64,000 nucleotides of DNA from Leucobacter sp. L43 (GCF_016597785.1 NZ_JAENJG010000001.1:1-64000), one strand, 5' to 3'. Shown: positions 46,019 through 55,609, numbered from the stretch's first letter. The notes: generated by a model not told the origin, from the letters alone. Program-made: numbers and translations.

Positions 46019-46922
46019 CCTTCCGGTTCCGGATGGTCTGGCGGGTGATCGCGTCGATGCGGCGCTCGCGAAACTCCTCGGCTTCTCCCGCAGTTTCGCC
46101 GCGGAGATCGCAAACGGGGGAGGCGTCCAGCTCGACGGGCGCGAACTCGGCAAATCCGATCGTCTGACGGCCGGCGGCTGGCTCGAGGTCAGCTGGGAGG
46201 AGAAGCGAGGGCCAGAAGTGGTTCCCGTCGTGCTTCCCGACCTCGGCATCGTGCACGATGACGACGACATCGTGGTGGTCGACAAACCAGCGGGAGTCGC
46301 GGCTCATCCCTCGCTCGGCTGGCAAGGGCCAACGGTGGTCGGCGCACTCGCGGGGGCCGGCTATCGCATCGCCACCTCCGGTCCGGCGGAGCGCCAGGGT
46401 GTCGTGCACCGCCTCGACGCCGGAACGAGTGGTCTGATGGTGGTGGCGAAGAGCGAGCGCGCCTACAGCGAGCTGAAACGCGCCTTCAAAGAGCGCGAAG
46501 TGGAGAAGATCTACCACGCCGTGGTGCAAGGGCACCCCGATCCGTTCGCGGGCACGATCGAGGGGCCCATCGGCCGGCATCCTGGCCACGAGTGGAAGTT
46601 CGCCGTGACGCGCGACGGGAAGCCGTCGGTCACGCACTACGAGACGATCGAAGCGTTCCCCTACGCGAGCCTGCTCGAGATTCGGCTCGAGACAGGACGC
46701 ACCCATCAGATCCGAGTGCATATGTCGGCGCAGCGGCACCCGTGCGTCGGCGACAGCATGTACGGTGCCGACCCGACGCTCTCAGCCCGTCTGCAGCTGA
46801 GCCGGCAGTGGCTCCACGCCAAGCGACTCGGTTTCAGGCATCCGGGAACCGGCGAGCCCGTGCAGTTCGAAAGCGCTTACCCCGCCGATCTCCAGCGCGC
46901 ACTCGACGCGCTGGAGGGCTGA
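46005..46922 (+). CDS. rluD: RluD-type 23S rRNA pseudouridine synthase
   Basis: 305 aa. N-terminal S4 RNA-binding domain (about 1-60), then the RluA-family catalytic domain with [15 protein letters not shown] (catalytic D138) and [14 protein letters not shown]. Isomerises uridines in large-subunit rRNA. The pair lspA-rluD is a common neighbourhood in many bacteria. The exact target (RluD or RluA/C type) cannot be settled by reading. Confidence 0.92.
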   Translation: MEQRSLPVPDGLAGDRVDAALAKLLGFSRSFAAEIANGGGVQLDGRELGKSDRLTAGGWLEVSWEEKRGPEVVPVVLPDLGIVHDDDDIVVVDKPAGVAAHPSLGWQGPTVVGALAGAGYRIATSGPAERQGVVHRLDAGTSGLMVVAKSERAYSELKRAFKEREVEKIYHAVVQGHPDPFAGTIEGPIGRHPGHEWKFAVTRDGKPSVTHYETIEAFPYASLLEIRLETGRTHQIRVHMSAQRHPCVGDSMYGADPTLSARLQLSRQWLHAKRLGFRHPGTGEPVQFESAYPADLQRALDALEG

Positions 46923-46926
46923 GCCA

Positions 46927-46945
46927 GGTCGGGTCACCCCCGACC
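46927..46945. terminator. Bidirectional terminator between rluD and the glycosyltransferase
   Basis: Perfect 7-bp stem GGTCGGG (46927-46933) and CCCGACC (46939-46945), loop of 5, just after the rluD stop and overlapping the last codons of the converging glycosyltransferase gene. Confidence 0.65.
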
Positions 46946-48460
46946 GGGCACCTGCAGACTGAAGTTGCCTCGATTCGTCGCGTACGCGCGAATACCGTCG
47001 ACCCGACGGTCCAGCGCGGGCGGCGCGGTCACTCGGCAGCGGTCGCCGCTCACTCGATGCGGGCCGGAGAGCACCGTCCACGCGTCGACGCGTTCTCCTC
47101 GGTATCGCCGCAGGAGGTCATGCGGAAGCACGAATCGGTACCGCGGCTCGCGCGCGCGGTACGTCCCCTCGGCGGTTCGCGGCTCGGGAGGCGTCAGTCT
47201 TCCGGGCACGGCCGTGGCGCGGCCACGCTTGCGCCCGGAGAGGAGCAGCATGGCGTGCGGCCGATTCCACAGCAGGAATCGCGCGGCGAGCCGGCTCGTT
47301 CCCCGCACGAGGCGGCGGGTGACGAGCGGGCGCACCAGGCGGTAGAGGCGATCCGCGACGCGCACGCGGAGGCCTGATCCTGCCGCTCCTGCAGGTGCCT
47401 CGTCATGGTCCAGCCGAACCGTGACCGTGACCTCGATCCCACCAGGCAAGGCACGGACGCCCGATACGAGCGCGGTGTGCTCGAGCATCGCGGCAGCCCG
47501 GATCAGTCGGTCGAGTCCTTCGACGTCACCGTCTCGGATCAGCTCCACTTTGCGGCGATCCGTCGGGTGCGTCACCTGCGCATCCGTGGAGGGCGGCAAG
47601 AGGTCGCGCAAGAACTCGCGATGCAGCGCCACCCAGTGAGCGCGCCGACCCTCGTCCATCGCGAGCCAGCGTTTCGGCGCGTAGAAGCGGAGACCTTTCC
47701 TGCCGAAGAACTGACGCACCAGCGCACGCGCATCATCGGGGTCGGCGACTCCTTCGATGAGGGTTTCTGCGATCCTGCGGCACGACGAGACGTAATTGTC
47801 AGGATCGATGCTCTGGCTCGAGATGTTCCGCCCGTCGTCGCGCAGGGCGATGAAGTACAGGGGCGAGTCCCCGCAGAACATGATGCGCCGAGCCTCGACA
47901 TAGGCGCGAGTGACGAAGATCCCGTCTTCGAGGCGAACGCGGCCCTCGGGGAAGCGCAATTCGAGCCGCTCGAGCATCTCGCGACGGAACAGCTTCTGGG
48001 GCGAAAGCGTCTCCATGGCTCTGGCGAGCTCGATCGGCCCTTCGGGATGCCGCTCGAACAGCGCCTGGACGTGGCGCCCGCCGGTGCCCTCGAATCGTGG
48101 AATGACGATGTCGGCGTCGTGCGCATCGGCCTGGGCGACCATTCGCGCGAGCGCATCGGGCGACATGGTGTCATCGGCGTCCATGAACAGGACGTACCTG
48201 CCGCGTGCTCGCTCGAGGCCGCGGTTGCGCGGCATTCCCGGCCACCCGCTGTTGGGCTGATGCACGACCGTGATGCGCGAGTCAGCCGCAGCGTACCGGT
48301 CGAGCTCGGTTTCAGAGCCGTCCGTCGACCCGTCATCGATGGCGATGATCTCGAACGACTCGAGTTCCTGCGCCAGGAGGGAGTCGAGCGTTCCGGTGAG
48401 GTACGGCATCGAGTTGTACACGGGGATCACGACGCTCGCGGTGGGCGCGGTCTCGGTCAC
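46934..48460 (-). CDS. Family 2 glycosyltransferase
   Basis: 508 aa. GT-A fold in the first ~220 residues: SVVIPVYNSMPYLTGTLDSLLAQ, DDGSTDGS (42-49), PRNRGLERARGRYVLFMDADD with the metal-binding DxD at 94-96, and LEDGIF. It resembles TagA/WcaA-type enzymes that extend cell-wall glycans. The remaining ~280 residues are a basic, unassigned region without membrane helices. Start GTG 48460 with GAGGAGAGAAT. It converges on rluD and is divergent from an acyltransferase. Acceptor and donor are unknown; a cell-surface polymer is likely. Confidence 0.85.
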   Translation of the reverse strand: MTETAPTASVVIPVYNSMPYLTGTLDSLLAQELESFEIIAIDDGSTDGSETELDRYAAADSRITVVHQPNSGWPGMPRNRGLERARGRYVLFMDADDTMSPDALARMVAQADAHDADIVIPRFEGTGGRHVQALFERHPEGPIELARAMETLSPQKLFRREMLERLELRFPEGRVRLEDGIFVTRAYVEARRIMFCGDSPLYFIALRDDGRNISSQSIDPDNYVSSCRRIAETLIEGVADPDDARALVRQFFGRKGLRFYAPKRWLAMDEGRRAHWVALHREFLRDLLPPSTDAQVTHPTDRRKVELIRDGDVEGLDRLIRAAAMLEHTALVSGVRALPGGIEVTVTVRLDHDEAPAGAAGSGLRVRVADRLYRLVRPLVTRRLVRGTSRLAARFLLWNRPHAMLLLSGRKRGRATAVPGRLTPPEPRTAEGTYRAREPRYRFVLPHDLLRRYRGERVDAWTVLSGPHRVSGDRCRVTAPPALDRRVDGIRAYATNRGNFSLQVPGRG

Positions 48461-48635
48461 ATTCTCTCCTCGAATTCGGGTGCGCAGGACGGGCCGGGAT
48501 ACGCGGGACGATCGCGCCGCGTCTCTGGTTCACCCTACTCCCGCTCGCCGTCGAGGAACCTGTCGGCCGGGCGCTCCGTGCGCGGCGCAGCATTCCCCCG
48601 ATCGATTCCTGCGACCCCGGCCGAGCCGGCTTTGT

Positions 48636-48641
48636 TATCGT
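48636..48641 (+). promoter_or_regulatory. -10 box of the acyltransferase gene, likely leaderless
   Basis: TATCGT ends eight bases before the ATG at 48650 and no ribosome site lies between. Confidence 0.4.
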
Positions 48642-48649
48642 GGGTGGGC

Positions 48650-49729
48650 ATGAGACGGCAAACGGGGAACGGTGCGCCTTCGACGCGCTCGGCCTCGAAC
48701 CGCATCGAGTACTTCGACGTGCTCCGCTGCGTCGCGATCATCGCGGTCGTCATGATCCACGCCGCGATCACGGAGTGGCACGCCATTCCGCCCGATTCGG
48801 CCCGCTGGGAGCAGTTGACCTGGATCAACAGCGCACTGCGCTTCTCCGTGCCGATCTTCTTCATGATCTCGGGGGCGCTGTTCCTCGATCCGGAGAAACG
48901 GGTATCGCGCCGTTCGCTCTTCAGGCGACGCATTCCCCGACTGCTCATCGCCTATGCGGTGTGGTCGACAGCGTACGCCGCCCTCGGCGTATACGGTCCC
49001 GGCGGCGACGGCGACGCGACCGACTTCCTGCGCGCCGCAGTCACCGGGCACTTCCATCTCTGGTTCCTGCTGGCCCTGCTCGGGTTGAACCTCGGAACGC
49101 CGATTCTGCGCACCGTCGTCGAGGACCGCCGTGTCGCCTGGTACTTCGTCGCGCTCGCCATCCCCTTCGCCGGCGTGCTTCCGCTGCTCACGGGAATCCC
49201 GGTCGCCGGAGAGATGCTCGCCGACGTGCTCGGCTCCATGCGATTCGATCTCGTGCTCGGCTACGCGGGGTACTTCGTCCTCGGGTACCTGCTGCACACG
49301 ACGACGCTCCGCGGTCGAGCGCTCGCGGTGTGGGGGTGTCTCGCGGTCGCGGGCATCGCCGTCACCATCGTCGGTACGAGCGGCGTCTCCCGCGCCGCCG
49401 GCGAGACGGACGAGCGGTTCTTCGACTTCACGACGCTCAATGTCGCGGTCGTCTCGGTCGCCGTGTTCGCCGCTGCGAAGGCCTGGGGCGATTCGCATCG
49501 GATCTCCGCTCGCTGGGATCGGGTCGTCTCGCTCGTCGCCGGTGCGTCATTCGGCATCTACCTCGTGCATCCGTTCTTCTTGTGGCTGCTGCGCAGGTTC
49601 GGCGTCACCACCGAGATCGCGCCCCCGCTGGTCGGAGTCGTCGCGGTCACCGTGCTCGCCTTCGTGCTGAGTCTCGGTGCGTCGATGCTCCTGCGCACCG
49701 TTCCGCGTCTGCGCGGGGTGCTCGCCTGA
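48650..49729 (+). CDS. Acyltransferase 3 family membrane protein (OafA/WecH-like)
   Basis: 359 aa, about ten membrane helices. The N-terminal EYFDVLRCVAIIAVVMIHA contains the conserved Arg and His of this family, followed by FFMISGALFL and a C-terminal SFGIYLVHPFFLWLL. Such proteins transfer acetyl or other acyl groups from the cytoplasm to surface glycans. The divergent glycosyltransferase supports a joint role in decorating a cell-surface polymer. Start ATG 48650; the longer open frame leftward crosses the glycosyltransferase antisense and is rejected. Confidence 0.85.
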   Translation: MRRQTGNGAPSTRSASNRIEYFDVLRCVAIIAVVMIHAAITEWHAIPPDSARWEQLTWINSALRFSVPIFFMISGALFLDPEKRVSRRSLFRRRIPRLLIAYAVWSTAYAALGVYGPGGDGDATDFLRAAVTGHFHLWFLLALLGLNLGTPILRTVVEDRRVAWYFVALAIPFAGVLPLLTGIPVAGEMLADVLGSMRFDLVLGYAGYFVLGYLLHTTTLRGRALAVWGCLAVAGIAVTIVGTSGVSRAAGETDERFFDFTTLNVAVVSVAVFAAAKAWGDSHRISARWDRVVSLVAGASFGIYLVHPFFLWLLRRFGVTTEIAPPLVGVVAVTVLAFVLSLGASMLLRTVPRLRGVLA

Positions 49730-49813
49730 AGCCGTCGCCGCGCGTTCGACACGGGACGGAGCTGGCGGAGGCCGGTGCCGCGCCCGGCGGCGGGGAATCA
49801 TCGGCGTGCGAGG

Positions 49814-49824
49814 GGTACGCTTGA
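49814..49824 (+). promoter_or_regulatory. Candidate dnaE promoter -10
   Basis: GGTACGCTTGA with -10-like TACGCT (49816-49821), 27 bases before the dnaE GTG. The same 11 bases are found before murC (39101 region). Confidence 0.4.
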
Positions 49825-49848
49825 TGAGCGGCGAAAGGGGCTCTATCC

Positions 49849-52800
49849 GTGTCTGATTCCGACGGTTTCGTTCATCTGCATGTGCACAGCGAGTATTCGA
49901 TGCTCGACGGTGCAGCGCGCGTCGGCCCGCTCATGGAAGCGGCAGCCGCTCAGAACATGCCCGCGATCGCGGTCACCGACCACGGCAACACCTTCGGCGC
50001 CTTCGATTTCTGGAAGCAGGCGAAGGACCACGGCCTCAACCCGATCATCGGCATCGAGGCGTACCTGACCCCGGGCACGCATCGTTCGGACAAGACCCGC
50101 GTGCGCTGGGGCGACGGCGGTGGCGACGACGTCTCGGGGTCGGGTGCGTACACGCACATGACCATGCTCTCCGAGACGACGCAGGGCATGCACAATCTGT
50201 TCCGCCTGTCGAGCTACGCCTCGCTCGAGGGGTACTACTTCAAGCCCCGGATGGACCGCGAACTGCTGCAGACCTACGGCGCGGGGCTGATCACGACGAC
50301 GGGCTGCCCGTCGGGGGAGATCCAGACGCGCCTGCGGCTCGGGCAGTACCAGGAGGCCCGGCAGGCAGCGGCGGAGTTCCAGGACATCTTCGGCAAGGAG
50401 AACTTCTTCTGCGAGCTGATGGATCATGGTCTCGAGATCGAGCGCCGGGTGCAGACCGACCTCGTGAAGATCGCTCGCGACCTGTCGATTCCGCTGGTCG
50501 CGACGAACGATCTGCACTACGTGCACGAAGCGGATGCGGAGGCGCATTCCGCGCTGCTGTGCGTGCAGTCCGGGTCCCGCTTGGACGACCCCAATCGCTT
50601 CCAGTTCAACGGGTCCGGCTACTACCTGAAGACCGCCGCAGAGATGCGCCACATCTTCCGGGATTTCCCCGAAGCGTGCGACAACACCCTGCTGATCGCT
50701 GAGCGGTGCAACGTCGAGTTCAACACGTCGGCCAACTACATGCCGCGGTACCCGGTGCCCGAGGGTGAAACCGAGGACAGCTGGTTCGTGAAAGAGGTGG
50801 AGGCCGGGCTCCAGTACCGGTACCCATCGGGCATCCCCGACGCGGTGCGCAAGCAGGCCGAGTACGAGATCGGCGTCATCACGCAGATGGGCTTTCCCGG
50901 CTACTTCCTCGTCGTCGCAGACTTCATCAACTGGTCCAAGGACAATGGCATTCGCGTCGGGCCGGGACGAGGCTCCGGCGCCGGATCGATGGTCGCCTAC
51001 GCGATGCGCATCACCGACCTCGACCCGCTCCAGCACGGCCTCATCTTCGAGCGGTTCCTCAACCCAGACCGCGTCTCCATGCCCGACTTCGACGTCGACT
51101 TCGATGATCGCCGTCGCGGTGAGGTGATCAGGTACGTGACGGAGAAGTACGGCGATGAGCGCGTCGCGCAGATCGTCACCTACGGCACCATCAAGTCGAA
51201 GCAGGCGCTGAAAGACGCGTCGCGCGTTCTCGGTTTCCCGTTCGGCATGGGGGAGAAGCTCACGAAGGCGATGCCGCCTGCGGTGATGGCGAAGGACATT
51301 CCGCTGTCGGGCATCACCGATGACAAGCATCCCCGGTACAAGGAGGCCGCGGAATTCCGTGCCGTGCTGCAGGAGGATCCCGACGCGAAGACCGTGTACG
51401 ACACGGCACTCGGTCTCGAGGGCTTGAAGCGCCAGTGGGGTGTGCACGCCGCGGGCGTCATCATGTCGAGCGATCCGCTCATCGATATCATCCCGCTGCA
51501 GAAGCGCGAGCAGGACGGTCAGATCGTCACGCAGTTCGACTATCCGACGTGCGAGGGCCTCGGCCTCATCAAGATGGACTTCCTGGGCCTGCGCAACCTG
51601 ACGATCATCTCCGACGCGCTCGAGAACATTCGGTTGAACCGGGGCGAAGAGCTCGACCTCGAGCGGCTCGAACTCGACGACTCCGACTCTTACGAGTTGC
51701 TCGCGCGCGGCGACACGCTCGGCGTCTTCCAGCTCGACGGCGGCCCCATGCGCGGACTTCTGCGGCTCATGAAGCCCGACAACTTCGAAGACATCTCGGC
51801 AGTGCTCGCGCTGTACCGCCCCGGCCCGATGGGCGCGGATTCGCACACCAACTACGCGCTGCGCAAGAACGGCTTGCAGCCGATCACCCCCATTCACCCG
51901 GAGCTGGAAGAGCCGCTCCAGGAGATCCTCTCCACCACCTACGGGCTCATCATCTACCAGGAGCAGGTGATGTCGATCGCCCAGCGCGTCGCAGGGTTCT
52001 CGCTCGGCCAGGCCGACATTCTGCGCCGCGCCATGGGCAAGAAGAAGAAGTCCGAGCTCGACAAGCAGTACGCCGGCTTCTCCGGCGGGATGAAAGACCG
52101 CGGCTACTCCGATGCGGCGATCAAATCGCTCTGGGACATCCTGCTCCCGTTCTCGGACTACGCGTTCAATAAGGCGCACTCCGCCGCGTACGGGGTCGTG
52201 AGCTACTGGACCGCGTACCTGAAAGCGCACTACCCGGCTGAGTACATGGCGGCGCTGCTGACGAGCGTGGGGGATTCCAAGGACAAGCTCGCGATCTACC
52301 TGAACGAGTGTCGGCGCATGGGCATCAAGGTGCTGCCCCCGGCGGTCAACGAGTCGTTCGCGAACTTCTCCGCGGTGGGATCCGACATCAGGTTCGGTCT
52401 CGGGGCCATCCGCAACGTCGGCACGCACGTGGTCGACGCGGTGCGCGAGGCTCGGGAGTCGAAGGGGCGCTTCGAGTCCTTCCACGATTACCTCAAGAAG
52501 GTGTCGCTCACGGCGCTCAACAAGCGCACCACGGAGTCGCTGATCAAGGCGGGGGCGTTCGACGGGCTGGGAGGAACTCGGCGGGCTCTCGTCGAGATTC
52601 ACGAGCCGGCGATCGAAAGCGCGGTGAAGGAGAAGCGCGACGCGGAGAACGGGAACGTCGGGTTCGACTTCGACAGTCTCTTCGCCGAAGCGGCGGAGGC
52701 GCAGGGTGATTCCTCCGAGACCGTGTCGCAGGTCCCCGACCGACCCGAGTGGACGAAGAAGGACAAGCTCTCGTTCGAGCGCGAGATGCTGGGACTCTAC

Positions 52801-53406
52801 GTGTCCGATCATCCGCTGCGCGGACTCGATGCGGCGCTGGCGAAGGAGGCCAGCGCGACTGTGCAGCAGATCACCAACCCGGACGCCAGCCCCAGCTTCG
52901 ACGGCGAGATCGTCACGGTCGCGGGTCTCCTCACGAGCGTGCAGCATCGCACGGCGAAATCGGGCAACCTCTACGGGATGGTCACGATCGAGGATTTCAC
53001 CGGTGAAGTGCAGGCGCTCTTCATGGGCAAGTCGTACCAGGAGTTCGGCAGCATGCTGCAGCCCGACAGCGTTGTGGCGCTTCGAGGCAAGTTGAATGCG
53101 CGCGACGACGGGATGTCGATGCACGCGTACGGCGTGAAGCCCATCGACGTCTCAGCGCAGGAGGATGCCTCGACGCTGACGCTGACCTTCTCCGACGCTC
53201 GCGCGACGGAGAAACTCATGGACGAGCTGAAGGACACGCTGCTGCGTCATCGCGGGGAGAGCGAGGTGCGCATCAACCTGATGACGTCCACCGCGATCCG
53301 GGTGTTCGAGCTGCCGCAACAGGTGCGCATCACCGCTGATCTCTTCGGCGAACTGAAGGGATTGCTCGGGCCGCGGTGTCTCTTGCCGGTCGAGGATCTC
53401 GTCTGA
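49849..53406 (+). CDS. dnaE: DNA polymerase III alpha subunit
   Basis: Replicative polymerase catalytic subunit, 1185 aa, DnaE1 type. N-terminal PHP domain (FVHLHVHSEYSMLDGA...ITDHGN region), polymerase palm with catalytic Asp in MPDFDVDFDD (D413, D415), GPGRGSGAGSMVAY, YGVVSYWTAYLK, then the helix-hairpin-helix, OB-fold (about 1010-1085, VTVAGLLTSVQHRTAKSGNLYG) and C-terminal tau-binding part. The PHP His residues look intact, consistent with the proofreading DnaE1 of actinobacteria. GTG 49849 with AAAGGGG. Monocistronic in appearance. Confidence 0.97.
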   Translation: MSDSDGFVHLHVHSEYSMLDGAARVGPLMEAAAAQNMPAIAVTDHGNTFGAFDFWKQAKDHGLNPIIGIEAYLTPGTHRSDKTRVRWGDGGGDDVSGSGAYTHMTMLSETTQGMHNLFRLSSYASLEGYYFKPRMDRELLQTYGAGLITTTGCPSGEIQTRLRLGQYQEARQAAAEFQDIFGKENFFCELMDHGLEIERRVQTDLVKIARDLSIPLVATNDLHYVHEADAEAHSALLCVQSGSRLDDPNRFQFNGSGYYLKTAAEMRHIFRDFPEACDNTLLIAERCNVEFNTSANYMPRYPVPEGETEDSWFVKEVEAGLQYRYPSGIPDAVRKQAEYEIGVITQMGFPGYFLVVADFINWSKDNGIRVGPGRGSGAGSMVAYAMRITDLDPLQHGLIFERFLNPDRVSMPDFDVDFDDRRRGEVIRYVTEKYGDERVAQIVTYGTIKSKQALKDASRVLGFPFGMGEKLTKAMPPAVMAKDIPLSGITDDKHPRYKEAAEFRAVLQEDPDAKTVYDTALGLEGLKRQWGVHAAGVIMSSDPLIDIIPLQKREQDGQIVTQFDYPTCEGLGLIKMDFLGLRNLTIISDALENIRLNRGEELDLERLELDDSDSYELLARGDTLGVFQLDGGPMRGLLRLMKPDNFEDISAVLALYRPGPMGADSHTNYALRKNGLQPITPIHPELEEPLQEILSTTYGLIIYQEQVMSIAQRVAGFSLGQADILRRAMGKKKKSELDKQYAGFSGGMKDRGYSDAAIKSLWDILLPFSDYAFNKAHSAAYGVVSYWTAYLKAHYPAEYMAALLTSVGDSKDKLAIYLNECRRMGIKVLPPAVNESFANFSAVGSDIRFGLGAIRNVGTHVVDAVREARESKGRFESFHDYLKKVSLTALNKRTTESLIKAGAFDGLGGTRRALVEIHEPAIESAVKEKRDAENGNVGFDFDSLFAEAAEAQGDSSETVSQVPDRPEWTKKDKLSFEREMLGLYVSDHPLRGLDAALAKEASATVQQITNPDASPSFDGEIVTVAGLLTSVQHRTAKSGNLYGMVTIEDFTGEVQALFMGKSYQEFGSMLQPDSVVALRGKLNARDDGMSMHAYGVKPIDVSAQEDASTLTLTFSDARATEKLMDELKDTLLRHRGESEVRINLMTSTAIRVFELPQQVRITADLFGELKGLLGPRCLLPVEDLV

Positions 53407-53448
53407 TTCGGAGGCGACTCTTGTAACCCTTCTGCAACGGTCGCGGAG

Positions 53449-53454
53449 TAGGGT
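53449..53454 (+). promoter_or_regulatory. -10 box of leaderless nadE promoter
   Basis: TAGGGT ends six bases before the nadE ATG with no ribosome site in between. Confidence 0.5.
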
Positions 53455-53460
53455 GGGCGT

Positions 53461-54300
53461 ATGAGTGAGACGCAGCAGCAGATCATCCGTGCCCTCGATG
53501 TCAGTGCCGATGTCGTTCCTGCCGAGGAAGTCGAGCGTCGAATCGAATTTCTCGTGGCGTACGCGCGCTCGGTGCCGGGCGTTCGCGGGTATGTGCTCGG
53601 AATCTCCGGCGGGCAGGACTCCTCGCTCGCCGGCCGGCTGGCCCAGCTCGCGGTGGAGCGGCTCCGCGCCGAGGGGAGGGACGCGACCTTCGTGGCCGTC
53701 CGCTTGCCGCACGGGGTGCAGCACGACGAGGACGATGCGCAGCTCGCACTGTCGTTCATCGAGCCCGACGAATCGCTGACGGTGGATATCGCCCCGGCGA
53801 CCACCGCGCTGGCCGATGCGGTCGCGGCGGCCGGGCTGTCGATCACCGACTTCAACCGCGGGAACGTGAAAGCGCGGATGCGCATGACGGCCCAGTACGC
53901 CATCGCGGGGGATCGGGGCTTGCTCGTCATCGGAACGGACCACGCTGCGGAGGCGGTGACCGGTTTCTACACGAAATTCGGAGACGGCGCGGCCGACGTG
54001 GTGCCTCTCGGGGGCCTCACGAAGAGCCAGGGTGCCGCGATGCTGCGCGAACTCGGCGCGCCCGAGCGGCTGTGGAAGAAGACTCCGACAGCAGACCTTC
54101 TCGATGATGAGCCGGGCCAGTCAGACGAATCGAGTCTCGGGGTGACCTACCGGGAGATCGATGACTACCTGACCGGGAACAGTGTGGCTCCTGCGGCTGT
54201 TGAGAATCTCGAGCGCCGATACCGGTCGACCGAGCATAAGCGACGGCTTCCCGTCGCCCCCGGCGACGACTGGTGGGTATCGGCAGGAGGAGAATCATGA
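53461..54300 (+). CDS. nadE: NH3-dependent NAD+ synthetase
   Basis: 279 aa, the short ammonia-dependent form with no N-terminal glutaminase domain. ATP-pyrophosphatase P-loop [12 protein letters not shown] (SGGQDSS at 49-55), [13 protein letters not shown]-type ([10 protein letters not shown]), [19 protein letters not shown] and [18 protein letters not shown]. Makes NAD+ from deamido-NAD+. Overlaps msrA by 4 bases, so NAD synthesis and methionine-sulfoxide repair are co-expressed. Confidence 0.95.
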   Translation: MSETQQQIIRALDVSADVVPAEEVERRIEFLVAYARSVPGVRGYVLGISGGQDSSLAGRLAQLAVERLRAEGRDATFVAVRLPHGVQHDEDDAQLALSFIEPDESLTVDIAPATTALADAVAAAGLSITDFNRGNVKARMRMTAQYAIAGDRGLLVIGTDHAAEAVTGFYTKFGDGAADVVPLGGLTKSQGAAMLRELGAPERLWKKTPTADLLDDEPGQSDESSLGVTYREIDDYLTGNSVAPAAVENLERRYRSTEHKRRLPVAPGDDWWVSAGGES

Positions 54301-54821
54301 CGACGACATACGTGCTCGCAGGGGGATGCTTCTGGTGCCTGGACGCGGCCTACCGCGCACTCAACGGAGTGACGGAGGTCGTCTCCTGCTACACCGGAGG
54401 CGATACAGCGCAGCCGAATTACGAGCAGGTCTGCACGGGGACCACAGGCCATGCCGAGGCGGTGGCGGTGACCTTCGATCCGGAGACGATTCCGTCGGAA
54501 GTCATCCTCGATGCGTTCTTCACGATGCACGACCCGACGCAGCTCAACCGGCAGGGCAACGATGTGGGAACCCAGTACCGCTCGGCGATGTTCCCAGCCG
54601 ATGACGAGCAGCGCGAGGCGTTCGAGGTCGCCCGAGCGCGCGCGGGCGACCTCTGGCCAGGAGACGTCGTGACGACGATCGAGCCGCTCGGCGAGGTCTT
54701 CCCCGCGGAGGAGTACCATCAGGACTTCTTCGCGAAGAACCCGACCCAGGGGTACTGCCTGGCCGTAGCGGTGCCCAAGGTGAACAAGGTGCGAGCCTCG
54801 TTCTCGCAGTACTTGCGTTAG
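54297..54821 (+). CDS. msrA: Peptide methionine (S)-S-oxide reductase
   Basis: 174 aa. Reduces oxidised methionine in proteins. Catalytic GGCFWC (C11 nucleophile, C14) at the N-terminus, then [15 protein letters not shown] and [15 protein letters not shown] 54297 overlaps the nadE stop and has GGAGGAGAATC; an in-frame start at 54273 is inside nadE. It ends by overlapping the converging ssb gene by 4 bases. Confidence 0.95.
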   Translation: MTTTYVLAGGCFWCLDAAYRALNGVTEVVSCYTGGDTAQPNYEQVCTGTTGHAEAVAVTFDPETIPSEVILDAFFTMHDPTQLNRQGNDVGTQYRSAMFPADDEQREAFEVARARAGDLWPGDVVTTIEPLGEVFPAEEYHQDFFAKNPTQGYCLAVAVPKVNKVRASFSQYLR

Positions 54822-55351
54822 GCGGCGGCGGGCAGCAGGCCGCCATCCGCTGAGGGAGTCTCGGCACCGTCGTGGGTGTCGAGGCTTTCTCTCGTCTGGG
54901 CATCTGCCGTCTCCTCGGGCCACCCCTGGGGCGGAGGCGCATCATCCGTCGACTCCGCGAACGAGTGCTGGCTCATCGCCGAGTCGGATTCCGAAACCGT
55001 CTGCCTGGTGAACGCCGTCACACCCCAGCGCAGGTCGTGTCCGATCGCTTCCGCTTCGATCTCCACCGACGTGCCGGACTTCTCGTCCGACTCCCAACTC
55101 CGGATGCGCAGCCGCCCGTGCACGATCACCCGTTCCCCTTTCGCGAACGACGCCCCGGCGTGCTCGGCGAGACTGCGGAACGCGTTGACGGAGAACCAGT
55201 TGGTCTCGCCGTCGACCCAGCTGTTCCGCTCGCGGTCGAATCTGCGGTCGGTGCTGGCGAGACGGAACGAGCAGAACGATGCTCGACCCGGCGAGGTGGT
55301 GGTGCGAGGGTCGGTGGCGATCGTCCCGACGACGGTGACAGTGGTGGACAT
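54818..55351 (-). CDS. ssb: Single-stranded DNA-binding protein, paralogue without acidic tail
   Basis: 177 aa. OB-fold of the SSB family in the first ~110 residues (VTVVGTIATDPRTTTSPGRASFCSFRLASTDRRFDRERNSWVDGETNWFSV, SFAKGERVIVHGRLRIRSW). The C-terminal part is acidic overall but lacks the DDDIPF-type peptide that recruits repair proteins, ending LLPAAA. It is not next to rpsF/rpsR/rplI, so it is probably the second SSB (SsbB type) of actinobacteria, which acts in sporulation or competence elsewhere. ATG 55351 has AAGGAGCGCACC upstream. A long hairpin lies in the leader region. Confidence 0.88.
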   Translation of the reverse strand: MSTTVTVVGTIATDPRTTTSPGRASFCSFRLASTDRRFDRERNSWVDGETNWFSVNAFRSLAEHAGASFAKGERVIVHGRLRIRSWESDEKSGTSVEIEAEAIGHDLRWGVTAFTRQTVSESDSAMSQHSFAESTDDAPPPQGWPEETADAQTRESLDTHDGAETPSADGGLLPAAA

Positions 55352-55394
55352 GGTGCGCTCCTTCGGTGAGGCCTGAACGGCGATGCAGACGAGT

Positions 55395-55436
55395 GAACGG
55401 GCGGACCGTGCCGTGCGGAGTCCGATCCGCCCGTTC
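55395..55436. promoter_or_regulatory. Long inverted repeat in the ssb upstream region
   Basis: Perfect 11-bp arms GAACGGGCGGA (55395-55405) and TCCGCCCGTTC (55426-55436) around 20 bases, 44 bases before the ssb start on the minus strand. It may be an operator, an mRNA structure, or a terminator for transcription entering from either side. A second inverted repeat, CGCTTC (55495-55500) and GAAGCG (55514-55519), lies further upstream. Confidence 0.5.
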
Positions 55437-55609
55437 GCCTCCAGCCTGGGACCTGAGAGCACACGGACCGGGACGCCCATGAGCTTCTGTGGAACGCTTC
55501 TTCGTTTCGCGTCGAAGCGCGAGTTGTGAGCGAAGGTCGGTGGCCACTGGGGCACCCGCGCTGCCCGCCGCTTCCGGGGAATCGCCAGTATCGGCGCGAT
55601 GTCGTTGCG

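Noticed and set aside
47405-48649. Extension of the acyltransferase into the glycosyltransferase region
   Set aside because: Antisense to the glycosyltransferase; hydrophilic and unlike the acyltransferase family.
49843-53124. 1093-codon minus-strand frame antisense to dnaE
   Set aside because: Lies wholly over DNA polymerase III alpha with its catalytic motifs. The shadow has no recognisable domain.
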